DNA from: Sander lucioperca
Taxonomy: Eukaryota; Chordata; Actinopteri; Perciformes; Percidae
Direction: 5' to 3'
NCBI RefSeq assembly: GCF_008315115.2
Contig: NC_050194.1
Location: 17,617,288-17,681,287, forward strand
DNA: 64,000 nt
The notes beneath the pieces were generated by a model. It was not told where the DNA came from. It was given only the letters and a program-made list of their open reading frames with translations, and made no database searches. Below are positions 13,701-26,351 of this stretch, piece after piece (the first letter of the stretch is position 1; each line of letters opens with the position of its first letter). The translations under genes were made by a program, and so were the position numbers.

Positions 13701-16700
13701 GGCTTACGAGTGGAACTAAAGAGTTTTCACCCTTGTTTGTTTAAACTGTGCCTTTCTTTCTGGAAGTGTCACATTTCTCTTGTCAATTTTTACTCAGAAT
13801 GAAGGGGGGTATATAGATATTACTTTTAAGAACTTAACTTGATTTCACTTTATAGCTCAGTCAATATCATCTATAAGGACTTCCTGGAATTATCTTATCC
13901 TGCCAATGATCTGCAGCTAATCAGACCACCATGCAGGGTCCAAATGGTAACTGTTACAGACTGAAACCAGCACCCTGTGAAAGTCTGACTTGAGGGATTT
14001 GTGACCATTAAGTAGATTATGGTGGTAGGAGCTGGTGGAACCCGTAATGAATGAGCTGAGAAAATTTTTCACCTCTCATCAGTAATCCATAAACAGCTCC
14101 AGAAAGTGGGGGTATGGGGAGAAATGTGGCAAGGTCTGATGTCAGAGCGGACAAGGAGGGAAAAACACCTCTACAGGTAGAAGATCTCCAAACTCAGCAG
14201 CGTTTTTATGCCAAGAAGGGATATTTATAGAGCTGCAACTGTCTTTTAGTTGAGCAACTATTTTGAGAACAGATTCATTGTTGAAGTTATTTTTCAAGAA
14301 AAACTGAGAAAAAATCACTAATTCAAGGTTGTCATTGTTAATTTTTGCTGCTTTTCTTTGTTTTATTTATTAGTGATCTTAATTTGGGGTTTGGACTGTT
14401 TGTCAGGCAAAACAAGCTATTTCAGGACGTCACCTTTGACTTTTTGAAACTCTATGACATTTTATTGACAAAACAATGAATCAATAAATATGGAAAATAA
14501 TCAGCCCATTAATCAAAAATGAAAACAATGGTTAGTTGCAGGCCTAGATATTTCATGTTGGGAATTGGCATAAACAAGGAGCGGGTGGTGAGAATTTAAT
14601 GAGCATTTTATTCAAACACCAGAATAGACTTACTATGTTCATGAGCGTGAGAACATAATTTTGCACATGCTCCTTGCCGTGGAAGCGCACCACCGAGTCG
14701 TCCACAGCCAGCAGCACCTCAATGTTGTAGTCGTCTTTCTTCGCGTGCCTCCTCTTGCGCTCGGACTCAGACAGTTTATGTTCGACAAGATCCAGAGCCG
14801 CAGGGAGTTCTGCGATCCCGAAGTTTGCCACTGCAAAATATGAGTAAAAACAAAAAGTCAATGAACAGACTGTGGGAATGTGATGCATGTAGGATATTTC
14901 TTCTGTTATTTCAGTTTCTGTGGAGTGATTTTTGTCTCTGTCAAACCCGACAAACCTCTGTCTTTGAGTGTCAGGATGCGCAGGAGGAATCCTTTGGGAT
15001 CATTGACAGGCCTGTGGACTTCATATTTTCTAAGCCACTTGATCTCTAGTCAAAATACTCCCCTTTGGCCCAATGCCAATACACCCCTTGCCCCGACTAC
15101 TTAGCCCTACCACTCTGTATGCGTGTTCACATGTAGGGGTAGTGGTGTCCCAGATTTGTGTTGGGATAGAGTAGTAGGCATCATATCATGTAATTTCCAT
15201 GTATTCACAGTATAGACTTTTCGTAGATGTGAGAGCCTCTGGCCGGGTCAGACAGGTGGCTGTCAGTTATGTAATACATGGGGATTTGGAGCCAGGCTAA
15301 AGTATATTAAGTTTTTAATATATTTTCAGGTGAGAAAGTAACCATTTTGATTCCCAATATGTGGTCAGTTTATCCAAATGACTCCCATTTGGAAATTTGC
15401 TGCAACGTTTTTGAAGACGAGAGCTGCCAGTCAGACTGGCCGGCGGCTGTCTCTGGTGATACTACTGCAGAGACTGTGGCAACAAACTTGTTGCGTCTGT
15501 TTACGATAACGCCATCAATGACTAGTGATGACATAGCAGGGTCTTGAAGAGTTGTCCCATTTCACAGGGGAAGATTTCAATCACTACCCTCTTTTAACTC
15601 TGTTCCAAGGGATAAGTCAAACAGCATGGGGTACTCGAAAACAAGTGGTAGGGGTACAAATAGGAAATGGGATTGGGCCTTAGACTCATCAATCATTGGC
15701 TTACAGAATGAGATGTGTATTTTCTCTCAGCCCCACATTTAGCCTAACTATAATATGTTGCATTCATTGCAAAAATCCCAGCTGAGTAGCAAACAATGAA
15801 ACGATGAAATAATCCAGATGTCTGAAGATGAAATGTAATGTCAGATAGAAAAAAATAAGTAATAGAATAGACTTTATTGTCATTGCACAAGCTTGTGTAC
15901 AATGAAATTTGCTGTGCCGTACCTGAATATAAAAGTACTAAAAGTAATAAATACACACAAAAAAAAAAATACTTTAACATACATCCGTTCACAGTCATCC
16001 CAGTCAATAAATATATGAACAAGCATTTTAAAAGCATGGAAACAGTATTGCACGTGTTGTATTATTGCACATCTAGTTCATGACACCAAGATGTTTGATT
16101 TTGTTCAGTTCAGTGATGGCTCTTGGATAAAAACTATCCTTCAGTCTGGAGGTGCGAGCTTTGAGTTCTCTGTAGCGCCTCCCAGAGGGTAACAGACAGA
16201 ACAGGTGATGACAGTAAAATGAAGTGATCCATACGTTTGGAAGATTTATTTGATACGCTGAAAACCGAATTGCTATAATGTGAGAAACACCTGAAATACC
16301 TGGCCCATCTCGTCACCAAATTTCTTTAAAAATCAATCAAGTTTCTGATGTCCTACTACTTAAATAAGCAAACAAGCCAGGGTTTTTCCTGCATAGAGTA
16401 ATTTTTGGCGCCCACCAAAGAGGTTTTAGCCAGCCCCAAAGGAAAATCACCAGCACCAAAATGATAAAAATTGAGAATAAAAATAGCAATTTAAATCCTC
16501 TCTAAATGTTTTTAAGAGTAATTTACCAAACAACATTAAACAAGCGGAACATAAACTTGAATATGAGCGCTAATCTCAGTTTTATCTCCAGAGTCAGGCT
16601 CTCCTGGTGATTTATTTAAATATTAATATAATTTTTTTTAACTGTTAATTTGGGTTTCATTTATTCAAGCATAATATATATATTTTTGCTTTTCAAATTG

Positions 16701-19700
16701 TCTGAATTAACAGGAAAATGCATAGAATTATGTCAAATAAGGTAACGCAGACCGATCATGCTAACTGTTATGTGTTGTCGTCCCCCAAAAGCCCATTCTG
16801 AGATAGGAAAAACCCTGCAAGCCATTGCAAAATTTCCTTGATGGAGGTAAAAACACTTCTAAATGTAATTGCAGCATGTGTTGACATAGTAACCATGTCA
16901 GGCAGACATGGCTGACATGGCTCATGGCAAGTTGCTCGAAGCTATGAATTATAATAATCTTTTGTAAAAGCCGGCAGTGATTGAAGCCTGCTAGATACAA
17001 ATGGAGACATGAAACATTATCTTATGCATACCAGAAAGTCAATTGGATGAGGTAATTTAACAAGTATAATGTAGAAAAATGAAGGATGAACGCATGGTTC
17101 TGCAAAAATAACTCCGACAACTGGCTCCAGGAAAATCTAAATCCTAAAACGCAATTTATTGTAAATAACAAAAAATAACAGATAAACAGATAAATGCTTA
17201 ACAGGTGACAACTTATTTGCACCAGTGGCAGTAGAGCAAATTAAGATAAATGTGTTCAACAACTGCAAACACTGGACTATTTTAATAAGCAGTAAACAAC
17301 TGTCACAGCTAAATCTCATCAATAACACATATTCTTACATAATTTAACTTTAATTTTATAGCATGGAAACATCACATGAGACTGACAACCTTAATTGGGA
17401 CATTGGTTCTCCCATCAGGATGTGACAGCATTGTAATGGACAAAAATCTGAGAGATAGAACTGGGGCTGTGCAATAATTCTATATAATTTATGGAATCGT
17501 ATTGTGACGAAATCATAATGATAACGAATTATGTCGTCTAAATTGATAACAGCACATTCCAACTCATATTTCTCAGACAATCTGATATATAGTAAATATT
17601 TTGAGGGAATATAATAATATAATATTTGAAGATTGAAGTTTGGTTTTAACATAACACTAATTGTGGCCATGCATCAGTGTCAGCATCAGTCTATAGCTGG
17701 ACATGTTATGTTCATGTTGCACTAAAGTGCTTATTTAAATAAGAAATGCTCATTACTTTTTCGAATAAGTTTGTCATTCACATGTGAGTATACAAAAATA
17801 CGTTTTACCTTGTGGTTATTTCATATACTGTAGACTATTTTAGTAATTACTAGAAAACTATATCATGATATATATCAATATTGAGATATGAAATAATGAC
17901 CTATATTGGGATAGAAGATTTTGGCCATATTGCCTTGCCCTACCAAAAAACCACAAGGAACACTGCAAAAAACTTTGCAACAGTGAAGATTATTTTAAAC
18001 AAGGCTACAAATACAGGACATTAATGGCTTCCTATGTGACTAGCGTCTTGCTAGAGCGAGTTGATGACTGAAGGTGAAACAGTAATGGAAATGGTATAAA
18101 TGGCAGCAATATACAAATGAAAATCTAGCTGCATCACCGTATAGAAAAATGTTGTCTGTAAAGATAAAATGAGTGCAATGCAAAGGGCGGTAAAAAAATT
18201 AGGCTTAGAAAATGTGAATGAGTGGCTTAATTAAAATTAAGCTTGAGGGCTGTGGAGTAAAATGAAAAGACGCTGGGAAATAGAGTAAATTATTGAGTAT
18301 AGGGAGAACTTTGCTCCAGATGCTCAAGCTATGATTGTAGCAAGGAAGGAATTGGAAAAGGAATTCATGATGGAGTTGGGTCGTTTGACTGCGCAGGAAG
18401 CACGTTGGACTTTTAGTCATTGCAATGCTGCCCTGAGAACATATTCCAATGACTAAAAGTCCAACGTGGGCAAAGGAAAGGTAAAGCCGCATTAATTTTT
18501 TGGGTTTCCTTTGCTGACCTGGTTGTTATAGCGAACATGTTACCAAACAGTAGCCCGTTCACAAAACTACCACACATGAAGCAACATTAGCAGTCATTTT
18601 GAGTCATGTTTTTGGCCACCTGATGAATGGAAGTCCAATATTTACTCTTCTTTTAGCTCTTAAACATATGCACTTAATCACACAACGCATTCTCGTATTC
18701 ACATACAGTCAAAACACACAAACGCACACAGTGCTTTTTGTTTCCGCTGACGTCAAGCTTCTTCTCCTCGCCTACCTTCATTGTGGAGGTCCTCCCTCCG
18801 CTGGCCCGTCTCCCGCTTGATGGCCGACCTGCGGTAGACCACATGGACACGCCCCTTCACTTCTACGTCCTGTTGGCCCTTCTCGAGGGGCTCGATGAAA
18901 AACTCTCCATTATCAGTCCGGATCAGACCTGCCTGGAAAAAGAGGGCTTACAATTAGTGCACCCCTCCTCCTTCAAAGGACAGTAATTCAACCAGGGCCA
19001 GTAATTATTGTGTACCTGATCAACTGGATTTTTTTTTTAAATGGGCTGGATAATGGGAATGACCCACTTAGATGCAATTTAGGGCCCCTCACCAACAAGC
19101 CCTTTACCAAGAGTGTCAAAGTGATTTCACACTGAACGAGATAAGTAGCAATGTCTATTCAGCCGTATGTTTCTATATGCTTTATGTTTTTAATAGTCTT
19201 GCATTGTCATGCCTTCCTCCACAGCGCTGCAGAGGAGGGTCTGGCTAGTCCACACTGCATTTCGGGATGGGAGAAAAAGGTGCTCTGGTTTATTGGCATT
19301 TCTTTAAACCAATCACAATCGTCTTGGGCGGCACTAGGCACCGGACGGAGCAACGGTGCCTCTGCAAAATAGCCTCGGGAAGGAACTTGTTTTGGTGGAA
19401 TGTGTACGTTCAAAGGTTGTTTTAGTCGTGCAACAGAAAACTCAGATTGGACAAATAGTCTAGCTAGCTGTCTGGATTTAGCCTGCAGAGATCTGAGGAG
19501 CAGTTAACCATAGTCCTCGTGAATCGACCGGAGTTTAAAATGCCAACACAAAGAAAGCGGAAGGTGACGGACATGTGGCCGAAATGAGGGACATCCGGTG
19601 GAATTTCCTGCAGCACCTGAACAATCCTGGTAATGAAACGTCGTCAATATATATGTTTTTAATGAACTCAAAGCTATGTTTTAGTCTGAAACCAATCTGT

Positions 19701-22700
19701 GATGTTCAAAGAATTCAAAGCCGCTGTAGAAGTTTTACAGTTTACTTTTTTAAAGTGCTCATATTATGCTCATTTTCATGTTCATAATTGTATTTAGAGG
19801 TTGTACAAGAATAGGTTTATGTGGTTTAATTTTCAGAAAACACCATATATTTGTTGTACTACACATTGCTGCAGCTCCTCTTTTCACCCTGTGTTGAGCG
19901 CTCCATTTTAGCTACAGAGTGATGCATCTCACTTCTGTACCATCTTTGTTGGGAGTCGTACATGCGCAGTAAGTACTGCTAGCTAGTTTGAGGGAGTGCC
20001 ATGCTAGCAGCTAGACGAGCATTATAACGTGTGTTACAAAGTGACGCACGTTCATCACAGAAGTAAAGGCTGGACTACAATAGAGCTGTTTGGAGCAGTT
20101 TGTGAACAGTGTTTTCTGTTGGGGATGGTAAGTGCCTTTGGGGTGGACTTCGGGCTTTTTCACTTTGTAAACCTATAACATGCACAAAAAGATATATAAC
20201 ACAATAAAGGAAAGGGAAAAAGCCAAAAAGCATAATATGAGCACTTTAAGTAGTCACTTCCTCTCAACCTGCCTGATGTGCTCCACTTCAATATCAATTC
20301 TAACAATTACCCTTTCAAATACCCACAGTGATCTGCTTTTATTCAAGGGAAGTATATGGCCAGATATAAATAGTATTTTTAAGTGCACAATGAGTGCACA
20401 TGGGGAACTGAATTACAGGTTGGGAAAACATTGTCATGCCTGGCTCTTCTGAGGTAAATTTCTCCATGAATGATTGTTGATTGTCAGTGAAATAATAGCC
20501 ACTATAGAAAGAAGACCTAGCGCTTGTATTTAGAGGAACAGTGATCATGAGCTGACATTTATTGTTGATTTACATAACTGCAATAATTCTGCTGTAGCTG
20601 CACTGTAAATATTGTGAAATTGTGTTTCAACATCAACATGACACACACCTCAATTCACTAGAATGTCACCAGAAATGCAATACAAACAGTGCAGTTAAAA
20701 TTAAAGATGCACCGATTGACCAGCCGGTGACCGGAATTGGCTGATTTTAACGTCACCGGCCGTGACCGGCGACCTGCCGGTCAGACTGACATATGCCGAT
20801 TTTATGCCGGTCAAATGCACTCGGGCGCCGCATGATTTACATCGCGCAACAGCAACATCACACGTGCACATGCAGGGTTTTCGCTGTATGCATGTAGCAG
20901 CGGCGCACTGCCGCTCAATTAGCTGTTTATGAAATGTCATAAAGTCGTAATTATACACGGCTTGAACAGTCAGCCGCTCTCTCTCCCCTCTGAGGCTGAA
21001 AAACTGGAACATGAAAACCGCACTCACGCGGGTCCGTGAAATATGACAGCTACAGTTTATCGGAAAATAGCGTTGGGCACACTGACTTTGATGAATTTAC
21101 TGTTTATTAGACCCCAGATGAGACAAGAAGCTAAGGTTAGCAAACGCTGTGTGGTCCCTCTGCCTCTGACGCCCCGCTGGCCGCTGTAGGAGACGCTGTA
21201 AACAAAAAAAAAAAAAAAAAAAAAAAGAGATGCTGTATTCCTCCGACACGCTGTATTAACGTTACTGTTTAAAACGCTTTCCAGGTTAGTGGGGATGCAT
21301 ACCGCTTAAAACCAACATTAAAAACATAGTAATCTTTAAAAAGTTTAGTTTTGTTGTTAAATTGAGTGTAAAATGAGCGGTGACGTTAAATCATCTGTTT
21401 CAGGTAACGGCACTCTAGGGTACCGTCTATTTGCTGGATTTTTCCAAGGTAACCATCGGTAACTAACGTTGGCAGATAAGCCTGTTGACAGCAACGGTAG
21501 TGTTCACATTTATGCACAATGACACAGCAAACTTGCTAAAAAAGGAACTACACGCTGTTTTCAGGTAACGTTACTATTGACGTTCAAACAGACCTGTGTG
21601 TGTGTTTTGAGAAATATCTTTATACTGCATTAAGGCTATATTTATTTTATTTTTATTTGTTATTTATATAGGCTATTAATGTATTGCCATTACCTGTTTT
21701 CCCTGTTTTCATACATACAGAAGTTTAGTTTGCTAAATATATCACATTTGTTTAGTTGGATATTGGATGTGAAAAGAAGGAAATGGTTCTTCCATAACAT
21801 TGCACTTTAGATGTGTGTTAATTTCCCACGCCAGGAGTAATTTATATAGTTGTATTTTATAGCGATCAATTATCTATTTAAAAAATGTTCTATGTTCTAT
21901 GCAAAATGTAACATTTTCTATTAAAGAAAAGATAGAAAATAAATATTTGTGTGTGCTGTAAAGTGGTTAGAAAAAATGAAATCGGAATCGGCTAAAATTG
22001 GTATCGGCTGGCCTAACTCAAAGAAAATCGGAAATCGGAATCGGCCTAGAAAGTTGTAATTGGTGCATCTCTAGTTAAAATAGTTGTTTTTTTAATGGCA
22101 TAAAAGCACGTGGTTTGACACTTTAAATTCAATGTGTCTGTGAAAGAAGGATACAGAAGCTGAATCTCAAAGAACCAAAGACATGTTTCTGCAGGATGCG
22201 TTCAGTAAAAGGACCGCACACACTCATATCTGGTCAGTCTATATAAATGAGCATTGACTGTTTCCCTGCATTCTCCTTTTCAGCATATGAGCTGTGAAGT
22301 AATAATGCAGTGTCTTGATTGGCATTGGCACAACACATAAGAAGCGCAAACATTTGCACGCACTGATTTCCATAAAGTAAACATTCTCTGCTTCAGGCCT
22401 CTTTGTTGTATATCTGATGTGACTGGAGGTAAATATTTAGATGGGATTGCATAGGGAAGCCAACATCCAGTTCTGGTTCACTCTTAAGCCCAATTTATGG
22501 TCCTGCATAAAAGCTACGCCGTAGGTACATATGTAGGTACTAGAGGATGGATACCTGACCCGAGCCCAACGGGACCTGACGGGACCCGACGGTACCCGAC
22601 GTGCCGGGCCGGGTTTGGACAGATATTTAGAAATGATGTGCGGGTTTGGGTCAGGCTCAGTCACATCAGCACGATAATATGTGATTGGGTCTGTTGTGCG

Positions 22701-24201
22701 CACCTGTGTTAACGTGCGCTGATGCTCTCATCTGTTGACTTTTCCAAATGCTTTCCTACAGTTGCTTAATAAAAGCGGGCTTTCCACACAAACGTACATG
22801 TGTCATTAGTATGAGAAAAAAACAAGATTTTAACTGTGTCGGGCTCAGGTCGGGCTCGGACATAAATATCTTAATGCCTGTCGGGCTCGGGTCGGGTTCG
22901 GTTACTGCTCTGTCGGAAACAGGCCGGGCTCGGACAGAAAAATGTACATGTAGAGAGGGACCTTACGCTGTAGCCTGATGTGCACCTCTCAAAAAATGTA
23001 TCTACACATCGCAGCGATGCAGACCACAACAGCTGTGGCTGGTCCGCTTGGCCATGGCTTGGTAGCGTTTCATTTCCACCTACTCAAATCCGGGTTCTCC
23101 TCCTCCGTAAACAACATGAAAACCAAGGAGAGGGTTAACTTTTCCTGCATCATATTTCTGACTGTGGTTAGAAAGGGGAGACACTTTGTTTCTCTCTCTA
23201 TGCCTCTAGAGTCAGTACTCTCCGAAGCTAATCACCGTCACTCTCTCACTTGCTCTACCACACACTCCCCATGCATACACACATGCCGGCTGTGCTATTC
23301 TCTTAAAGAGATACGCTAGAACAACACAGACACTAGCGCAGAAGTATAAACTTCAGGCCACTTAACGTAGGCTAAGGCGTAAGCTCTGCTGAGAGCCTCC
23401 GCAGAACCATAAATCCTGCTTTACACGGCAATAATCATGATATAAGCATGTGTGAACATTAAAGTTTTCACTGGGAAAGCTGCTATTAAACCAATTTTCT
23501 TCATTTCCCACACAACATCAATCTGCATTGATTCAGTACAGGCATTTCCTTGATATGAGAGCTTTGAGTGCAAACCCGACGTGTTGTTTGCAGCCTTTCT
23601 TGAGTGAATAAAATATGACTTGTGCCAATATTACACATAGGCCTGTCACGATAACAAATTTTGCTGGACGATAAATTGTCCCAGAAATTATTGCGATAAA
23701 CGATAATATTGTCGTTCTGAGACCATTTTCATCTAATATAATGATAATGACATAATAATGCAGGTACACCTTTTCAAAGATCAATAAACTTTTATTTCTA
23801 AAGAATATTTAACACTGGAACTGGAAGACATTTTAAATATCCACAATATGTCTTTGATCTCCTTTGGTATGTCGTCTTTCACGGTGTTGTACAGTTGTGG
23901 AATTGCCGTTTGTGACACGTATGTTCTCCCAAGTAATTCATACTGGCTGTCAATGTTTGCAGCATTAGTTGAGTGTTTGTGATAGACTACAGACTCTGTA
24001 CTGCATTTAACAATTATTTATTAAATACTAAATATTAAATTTAAATAATACATTATATCTATCTATTTCTATGTGACTATCTGCCACATGGCGAGTAAAT
24101 GTTTGTACCAAAATAGTTCTGTTTTTCAGTCTTCATTTTGGCGAAGGTGCAGCTATACTTTCTTCTGCTCCTCGGAGGTCGGAGCTTCGCGGGGGGGGGG
24201 C

Positions 24202-24246
<45 letters not shown>

Positions 24247-25474
24247 GTGCACGCACAAACAGACGCCAGCCACCACGTCACTTCTGTTTACTGATAGCTA
24301 GCGTTTACCTTAGGCTAATTTATTAGCTAGTAAGTGGCGATTTTTGACAAGCAGGTAACGGAGTCTCAGTTCACCGTCCGGGAGCCTCTGACACACTGAC
24401 AGCTGTAGGCTTGTACCGGTTAATGTTCTGTGCATTGTCGGACACATACAGCAACTTTCCTGAAACCGCTTGCAAGACTGACAAGTCCACAGCGGCGTTT
24501 ATGTCCGTGCCTGTCTCCACCGCCTCCACCTGCAGGTTGTCAACTGCGTGGTTTGGAATGAAAGGGAGAAAACCGGACGCCGAGTAACAAGGCGGATATC
24601 GCTCATATATGTCTTCTTTTTTTGACGGCGCCTTAACGGCAAAGTGCTGCGGAAAACCCATAGACTGTATATAAGAATGGACCAACAGATCCCGTTGCTC
24701 TGGACGGAGACCAGTGAAGGCCATTAGAAGCACTTTTCCGGTGAGCGCTGAGCGTTACTGCGCAGCCTCCAACTGAGAGAGACGACGTAAATGTGACATG
24801 AGCAACTGAAAGTTGTAAGCCTTCTGGTAGCTGTGCCAAGAGAAATCTCAATCATTCCCAATCTTGCAGAGACGGAGAGCGTAGGTATATGTAAGGAGAT
24901 AACATAGGCACAGGCTAATTATTGCTAACTAAAATGCTAGTTAACATTAGTAATTACACTTAAACAGCTAATGTAAGTCGAAACTGCCTGCGCGCTTCTC
25001 CTGTACTATACGGTAATTCCTCTACTATGCGACAGTAAGTCGCGTGGTTATGACACAATTGTTAGCCTATTTTTACAAAAACGTCTGCTACGGAGCCATA
25101 ACGTGAGATACAAGGTAATGGAGCCTTTTATACATTGTCGTGTTTCTTTAGAAATAAACAATGGACAAATAGAGTCTTTAAACTCTTCAGATGTAAAGTT
25201 ATTCTCTGTCAAAGTGACGTCAAAATGAATGGCAGTCAATGGGATGCTAACGGGGGGTGATCGCTTTGTAGCATTAGAATGGCGCCATAGGAGGTTCGCG
25301 GTCCGAGGAGAAGCTTACCGCCTTGGGAAAACCCCGCTCCAACTACTCGCATTTTCTGTCTCTCTCTCTCTCTCCGCCAGGCGTCCCGCCTCCACACAAA
25401 GACCATGCGACTCACAAGAGGGTTCACTCCTCGTTACGCTAAGGAACCGAGAGTGGTCCTCCAATCTCTTTGGT

Positions 25475-25507
<33 letters not shown>

Positions 25508-26319
25508 CAAGGAAAACAAATTATCACGGCCAGAAAAATTATCGTGCGATTAATTGATTTATTGACTATCGCGACAGGCCTAATTACACAGGCAATCGAG
25601 TTATCACAAATCAGATTATGTCAGGGCCATTTTGTTTTTAAAGGTATAGTAAGCAATGTTAGTCCAATTCCCTGTCAAATTCAGCAAATAGCTCCTCATA
25701 AGCCGCTTTCCGACCGGAGGGATTTTTGCAGTTCCTAGAACATAAAATTCCTAGAACACTTTTTTTCTCGTGTTCCGACTGGACCAATTTGGGGATTTTT
25801 AAGTCCCTCTGGTTCCTGTAACTCTTTCAGCTCCTACTTCAGCATATGAACCTAGGTCAACGAGGGTCGGGTTTCCGGTACAGACAGACCAAAAACGGGA
25901 ACATTTTAGCAATTTTCGCCATCTTATTCATCACTAATTTCACTTCTGACAACATTTTAGGCGAGAAATTAACTGTTTAGATTTCGAATATAGGCAGTCT
26001 TGCGAAAATTGATGCCGAATTGACAATTTGCTTCAAAGTTTTCGGAGTTGAGAAGCTCCATGAAGTGAGGCGACAGCCAGCAGGCGACAGCCAGCAGGCG
26101 ACAGCCAGCTCGTCGCTCGGTCAGTCATGCTCAGAGACCTCGAGGTAAGCTGGAGGTCTCTCAGACCGATCTCATAAATAAGAGGCTTTTATTTCGCCGT
26201 TGACGGTTCGTTTGTTTAAATATCACAACACATGTCCATCATAAGATTAACGGGAACCTGTGGTTAACTGTCTTTTCGGAGTTCAACTCCACAAGCGTGT
26301 CCTGCGGCTGGCCGGCCGT

Positions 26320-26351
<32 letters not shown>

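Larger units (their letters stand above)
23638..25582 (-). mobile_element. hAT transposon relic with 8-bp target duplication
   Basis: The ends TAGGCCTGTCACGATA and the reverse complement of TAGGCCTGTCGCGATA are flanked by exact ATTACACA at 23630-23637 and 25583-25590. The minus strand at about 24003-23820 reads an hAT/ZBED-type transposase piece, including SQYELLGRTY and SQTAIPQLYNTVKDDI. The catalytic RNase-H-like and C-terminal dimerisation parts are missing. A CA repeat, a ten-G run and a GA repeat lie inside. The element is internally deleted and cannot be autonomous. Confidence 0.87.

Noticed and set aside
13309..13720. Several overlapping short frames in a less AT-rich patch of intron 4
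   Set aside because: Frames overlap on both strands without splice sites or family features; no basis for a gene.
24371..24733. 120-codon minus-strand frame inside the hAT relic
   Set aside because: Not recognisable as transposase or host protein; part of it comes from a common repeat (TAGACTGTATATAAGAATGG). Kept only as a remark in the findings.
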